Shown one piece after another: positions 7,584 through 9,411 of a stretch of 9,411 bases of DNA. The stretch covers positions 1-9,411 of the forward strand of contig JAGOFF010000080.1 in NCBI GenBank assembly GCA_017997315.1, read 5' to 3'. Each line of letters starts with the position of its first letter. Within the stretch, counting starts at the first letter, position 1. The translations under genes were made by a program, and so were the position numbers. A model generated the notes under the pieces. That model had not been told where the DNA came from. It was given only the letters and a program-made list of their open reading frames with translations, and did not search any database. Source of the DNA: Clostridia bacterium. GTDB taxonomy: Bacteria > Bacillota > Clostridia > Saccharofermentanales > UBA5734.

Positions 7584-7591
7584 TTCAGCAA
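7563..7591 (-). promoter_or_regulatory. promoter of the arginine operon
   Basis: Read on the minus strand, TTGCTG (7586-7591) and TATAGT (7563-7568) are separated by 17 bp. The -10 matches the sigma-A consensus at 5 of 6 positions and the -35 at 3 of 6. The start would be near 7556, giving a leader of about 60 nt to argC. A second reading, TTTACC with 18 bp to TATACA, overlaps it. The predicted ArgR boxes cover this promoter, which fits repression by arginine. Confidence 0.6.
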
Positions 7592-7611
7592 TCGGTAAAC
7601 CGCCGAACATC

Positions 7612-7780
7612 GCGCCGGCCGTTTTCGCCGGATTGGTTATATGGTATAAGAAGAGCGCGTCATCCGCCGCATCCAGTTCCATACTATCACGCCGGGAAGG
7701 CCGCGCGTGCAGGTGGATGCGGAAGCCGGAACCGTCCGCCCGGACGGCCGGGTTATGGAAACGCACGGGAGCGCCGGCCG
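7612..7780. repeat. GC-rich block bounded by a 10-bp direct repeat, with internal inverted repeats
   Basis: GCGCCGGCCG occurs exactly at 7612-7621 and 7771-7780. Each copy contains the self-complementary GCCGGC, so the copies could also pair with each other. Inside lie CGCATCC (7668-7674) opposite GGATGCG (7715-7721), and a CCGTCC-GCCC-GGACGG hairpin (7732-7747). A TGGTATAAG extended -10 candidate on the plus strand (7642-7650) sits at its left side, so it could be transcribed as a structured RNA or long leader. GC-rich DNA gives such matches by chance fairly often, and no known RNA family is recognised. Confidence 0.35.
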
Positions 7781-7801
7781 GTATGAGAGTTTTTTCATAC
7801 C
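7780..7801. repeat. 7-bp inverted repeat with 8-nt centre
   Basis: GGTATGA (7780-7786) and TCATACC (7795-7801) form a perfect inverted repeat around GAGTTTTT. It marks the sharp switch from the GC-rich block to AT-rich DNA. It may be a protein-binding site or a small RNA hairpin; it lacks a following T-run, so it is not a convincing terminator. Confidence 0.45.
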
Positions 7802-7804
7802 ATA

Positions 7805-7855
7805 TCGCCAAATCGTCTTCGGACTTCGCCAAATATGGCTTTCAACTTTTGGTGA
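7805..7855. promoter_or_regulatory. candidate operator array upstream of the ABC ATPase promoter
   Basis: TCGCCAAAT is present twice in direct orientation at 7805-7813 and 7826-7834, exactly 21 bp (two helical turns) apart. A third, inverted and degenerate copy, TTTTGGTGA (7847-7855), matches the reverse complement at 7 of 9 positions. The array ends about 30 bp before the extended -10 element, where activators usually bind, although a repressor is equally possible. No regulator family is recognised from these half-sites. Confidence 0.4.
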
Positions 7856-7885
7856 ATATTTCATATGGTTTGCCTGTACCGGGAG

Positions 7886-7894
7886 TGTTATATT
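7886..7894 (+). promoter_or_regulatory. extended -10 promoter of the ABC ATPase gene
   Basis: TGTTATATT provides TG-N-TATATT, a 5 of 6 -10 hexamer with the extended TG. The -35 region is poor, consistent with dependence on an activator at the adjacent array. The start would lie near 7901, leaving a leader of about 57 nt with GGAGGT at 7946-7951. Confidence 0.5.
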
Positions 7895-7957
7895 TTTAGG
7901 TAGAAATTGCAGCCGGCGATCCAGCGGACTGACAATAGACTCATCGGAGGTAAAGGT

Positions 7958-9073
7958 ATGGCTAGTCTCTCACTCAAAAACGTCTTCAAGCGGTTCGAAG
8001 GCGGTGTCGTCGCCGTCAGCGATTTCAGCCTCGACATCGAGGACAAGGAGTTCGTAATCCTTGTCGGTCCTTCCGGTTGCGGCAAGTCCACCACGCTCCG
8101 TATGATTGCCGGCCTTGAAGAGATCTCCGACGGTGAGATCTACATCGGTGACCGGCTCGTGAACGACGTTCAGCCGAAGGACCGTGACATCGCCATGGTT
8201 TTCCAGAACTATGCGCTGTATCCGCATATGACCGTATACGACAATATGGCTTTCGGTCTGAAGCTGCGCAAGGTTCCCAAGGATGAGATCAAGCGCCGCG
8301 TCCAGGAAGCCGCCAAGATCCTCGAGATCGAACAGCTGCTCGACCGCAAACCCAAGGCGCTCTCCGGCGGTCAACGCCAGCGTGTCGCGCTCGGACGCGC
8401 GATCGTCCGCGACCCCAAGGTCTTCCTGATGGACGAGCCGCTCTCCAACCTCGACGCCAAACTGCGCGTCCAGATGCGTGTTGAGATCACCCGGCTCCAC
8501 CATCGCCTCCAGACCACGTTCATCTACGTCACGCATGACCAGACCGAAGCCATGACGATGGGTACGCGCATCGTGGTCATGAAGGACGGATTCATCCAGC
8601 AGGTCGACACCCCGACCAACCTGTACCTGCATCCGGTCAACATCTTCGTCGCGGGCTTCATGGGCATGCCGCCGATGAACTTCCTCAACGCGACGCTCGG
8701 ATACGCCGCCGATTCCGTCACGCTCAAGATCGCTGATACCAGCATCCGCCTGACCAATCCCAAGTACCTGACCGGCGACCTCAAGGAGTACGACGGCAAG
8801 GAAGTGATCATGGGCGTCCGTCCGGAAGCGATCTCCGACGATCCGGAAGTGGTCGCCGCTTCCCCCGACACCACGTTCCAGGGAGACATCGACGTCGTCG
8901 AACTGCTGGGCGCCGAGGCCATGATCTACCTCACCTGCGGAAACAACAGCCTGACAGCCCGTGTCGACCCCACGACCACGCGCGCCAAGGTCGGCGAGTC
9001 CATCCAGATGGCGATGCACGCGGACCGCATCCACCTCTTCGACAAGGAGACCGAGAAGTCGCTGGTTATTTGA
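7958..9073 (+). CDS. sugar ABC transporter ATP-binding protein (MsmK/UgpC/MalK type)
   Basis: This 371-residue ATPase powers import of sugars or glycerol-phosphate-type substrates on the inner face of the membrane. The nucleotide-binding domain has Walker A GPSGCGKST at 37-45, Q-loop Gln83, signature LSGGQRQR at 135-142, Walker B VFLMDE at 155-160, D-loop SNLDAK near 163-168, and switch His193 in YVTHDQTEAM. A C-terminal MalK-like TOBE/OB regulatory region follows from about 235 to the end. I chose the ATG at 7958, 6 bases after GGAGGT; a TTG at 7907 would add 17 residues without a ribosome site. The gene stands alone: the arg operon is divergent upstream and a strong terminator follows, with no permease or binding-protein gene. 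In Gram-positive bacteria such lone MsmK/MsiK-type ATPases serve several transporters. Substrates cannot be read from the sequence. Confidence 0.95.
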   Translation: MASLSLKNVFKRFEGGVVAVSDFSLDIEDKEFVILVGPSGCGKSTTLRMIAGLEEISDGEIYIGDRLVNDVQPKDRDIAMVFQNYALYPHMTVYDNMAFGLKLRKVPKDEIKRRVQEAAKILEIEQLLDRKPKALSGGQRQRVALGRAIVRDPKVFLMDEPLSNLDAKLRVQMRVEITRLHHRLQTTFIYVTHDQTEAMTMGTRIVVMKDGFIQQVDTPTNLYLHPVNIFVAGFMGMPPMNFLNATLGYAADSVTLKIADTSIRLTNPKYLTGDLKEYDGKEVIMGVRPEAISDDPEVVAASPDTTFQGDIDVVELLGAEAMIYLTCGNNSLTARVDPTTTRAKVGESIQMAMHADRIHLFDKETEKSLVI

Positions 9074-9100
9074 GCCGACACTTCCGCTGCTCTGTAGACG

Positions 9101-9137
9101 AACCGCCGTCGGGCCTATGCCCGGCGGCGGTTTTTTT
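9101..9137 (+). terminator. strong intrinsic terminator after the ABC ATPase gene
   Basis: A 14-bp stem (9101-9114 with 9119-9132, one internal T-G wobble at 9109/9124) closes a 4-nt CTAT loop and leads into seven Ts at 9131-9137. It begins 28 bp after the stop codon. It marks the ATPase gene as the end of its transcript and, given the upstream promoter, as probably monocistronic. Confidence 0.95.
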
Positions 9138-9265
9138 GTATGCCGTAATTTCACCGACGTCCATGTGGAAGCCTCCGTGCGCAGGTCGACCGCGATCGAC
9201 CGAAATACGCGTTCGAAGGCCGGCATCACGGACGTGGCGGGACTCCTTTCCGGGCACCTGAACGG
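9138..9265. other. GC-rich non-coding stretch between terminator and right-edge promoter
   Basis: No supportable gene is seen in these 128 bases. Open frames on both strands either run through the preceding terminator or overlap the ATPase gene, and none has a ribosome site with a recognisable product. The segment contains a perfect 6-bp inverted repeat, GGTCGA (9184-9189) and TCGACC (9196-9201). Its composition matches coding DNA of this genome, so a decayed gene remnant is possible but not shown. Confidence 0.4.
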
Positions 9266-9294
9266 GTGACATGATTCAGTAACACAGGTGTAAT
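9266..9294 (+). promoter_or_regulatory. sigma-A-type promoter candidate at the right edge
   Basis: GTGACA (9266-9271) and TGTAAT (9289-9294) are 17 bp apart, each matching its consensus (TTGACA, TATAAT) at 5 of 6 positions. This is the best -35/-10 pair in the window. Transcription would begin near 9301 and run into an AT-rich segment with a small ORF and out of the window. Confidence 0.55.
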
Positions 9295-9329
9295 ATACAA
9301 CGCGCGCGAGCGTATGGAGATATGTTAAA

Positions 9330-9395
9330 ATGAAATTACTGTTGTATGAACCCGTAAGAGACAGCGATCAGAATTTGATCATAATGCTCAAGTAA
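9330..9395 (+). CDS. possible 21-residue small ORF or leader peptide
   Basis: The ATG at 9330 opens a 21-codon frame ending in TAA at 9393-9395, starting MKLLLYEPV and ending NLIIMLK. A GGAG (9316-9319) lies 10 bases upstream, slightly long but usable, and a good promoter (9266-9294) precedes it by about 30 nt. Five leucines and two isoleucines, including three consecutive leucines at 3-5 each using a different codon, are the only bias. Its AT-rich codons are unlike those of neighbouring genes. It may be a leader peptide for a gene beyond the edge, a short membrane-type peptide, or a chance frame. I do not recognise it, and the downstream context is missing. Confidence 0.25.
   Translation: MKLLLYEPVRDSDQNLIIMLK
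9366..9380. repeat. short inverted repeat GATCA-5-TGATC inside the small ORF
   Basis: GATCA (9366-9370) and TGATC (9376-9380) flank GAATT in an otherwise AT-rich stretch. It is a plausible small operator or a weak hairpin about 65 nt into the predicted transcript. Arms of five bases are short enough to occur by chance. Confidence 0.25.
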
Positions 9396-9411
9396 ATACA
9401 TAAAATACGAC

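Larger units (their letters stand above)
7497..7957. other. divergent intergenic region between argC and the ABC ATPase gene
   Basis: These 461 bases contain no supportable gene. From left to right they hold the argC leader and ribosome site, the ArgR boxes and arg promoter (7550-7591), and a GC-rich block with inverted repeats (about 7605-7780). Then come an inverted repeat (7780-7801), an AT-rich array of repeated half-sites (7805-7855), an extended -10 promoter (7886-7894), and the ribosome site GGAGGT (7946-7951) of the ATPase gene. Open frames crossing the region on either strand lack a ribosome site and resemble no family I know. Confidence 0.7.

Noticed and set aside
7497..7832. In-frame N-terminal extension of argC by 112 residues
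   Set aside because: It runs through the arg promoter and both ArgR boxes, has no ribosome site at 7832, and shows no family similarity, whereas ATG 7496 has a ribosome site and starts directly at the Rossmann fold.
7907..7957. TTG start adding 17 residues to the ABC ATPase
   Set aside because: No ribosome site precedes it, and GGAGGT is ideally spaced for the ATG at 7958 where the ABC family normally starts.
7970..9229. 419-residue minus-strand frame opposite the ABC ATPase
   Set aside because: It is a high-GC antisense shadow of a certain gene, spans its terminator, and resembles no family.
8961..9272. Short frames on both strands around the end of the ATPase gene
   Set aside because: They overlap the ATPase end or run through the strong terminator hairpin, have no ribosome site, and are Arg/Ser-rich shadows.
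1..9411. CRISPR arrays, insertion sequences, defence or toxin-antitoxin genes, tRNA or rRNA
   Set aside because: No regular repeat-spacer pattern, transposase motif, terminal inverted repeats, or RNA gene cores were seen on either strand.

Overview
This is a chromosomal housekeeping window with about 60% GC coding DNA, dense gene packing, strong AGGAGG-type ribosome binding sites, ArgR-type operators, a transketolase split into two genes, and a free-standing MsmK/UgpC-type sugar ABC ATPase. Together these suggest a high-GC, probably anaerobic Firmicute of the Clostridia type. That placement is inferred from gene style only; no rRNA or other phylogenetic marker is present.

Layout. (1) At 1-803 (+) is the C-terminal part of alanine racemase, whose 5' end lies outside the window. 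(2) At 891-2681 (+) are the N- and C-terminal transketolase subunits, apparently a two-gene operon with an extended -10 promoter at 826-834 and an intrinsic terminator at 2769-2799. (3) At 2838-7496 (-) is a compact arginine operon, argC-argB-argD-argF plus a GNAT acetyltransferase gene that starts 2 bp after the argF stop. Its promoter (7563-7591) carries two ArgR/AhrC-like boxes 20 bp apart. (4) At 7497-7957 is the divergent intergenic region. It holds the arg control region, an unexplained GC-rich block, and an AT-rich array of repeated half-sites just upstream of an extended -10 promoter. (5) At 7958-9073 (+) is the sugar ABC ATPase, followed by a very strong terminator at 9101-9137. (6) At 9138-9411 is a GC-rich stretch with no supportable gene, then an abrupt change to AT-rich DNA with a well-formed promoter and a 21-codon ORF.

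How the genes work together. ArgC, ArgB, ArgD and ArgF cover the route from N-acetylglutamate to citrulline except for deacetylation of N-acetylornithine. The operon has no argJ (ornithine acetyltransferase), although ArgB carries the C-terminal signature of arginine-inhibited kinases, which normally accompany the ArgJ-dependent cyclic pathway. The GNAT protein at the operon end is therefore a candidate for the acetylglutamate-making step. The split transketolase serves the non-oxidative pentose phosphate pathway. The ATPase gene stands alone without permease or binding-protein genes, as expected of a shared ATPase serving several sugar importers.

I found no defence system, mobile element, CRISPR array, rRNA or tRNA. 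The points most worth following are the argJ-less arg operon with its GNAT gene, the repeat array in front of the ABC ATPase, the GC-rich intergenic block, and the small ORF at the right edge.
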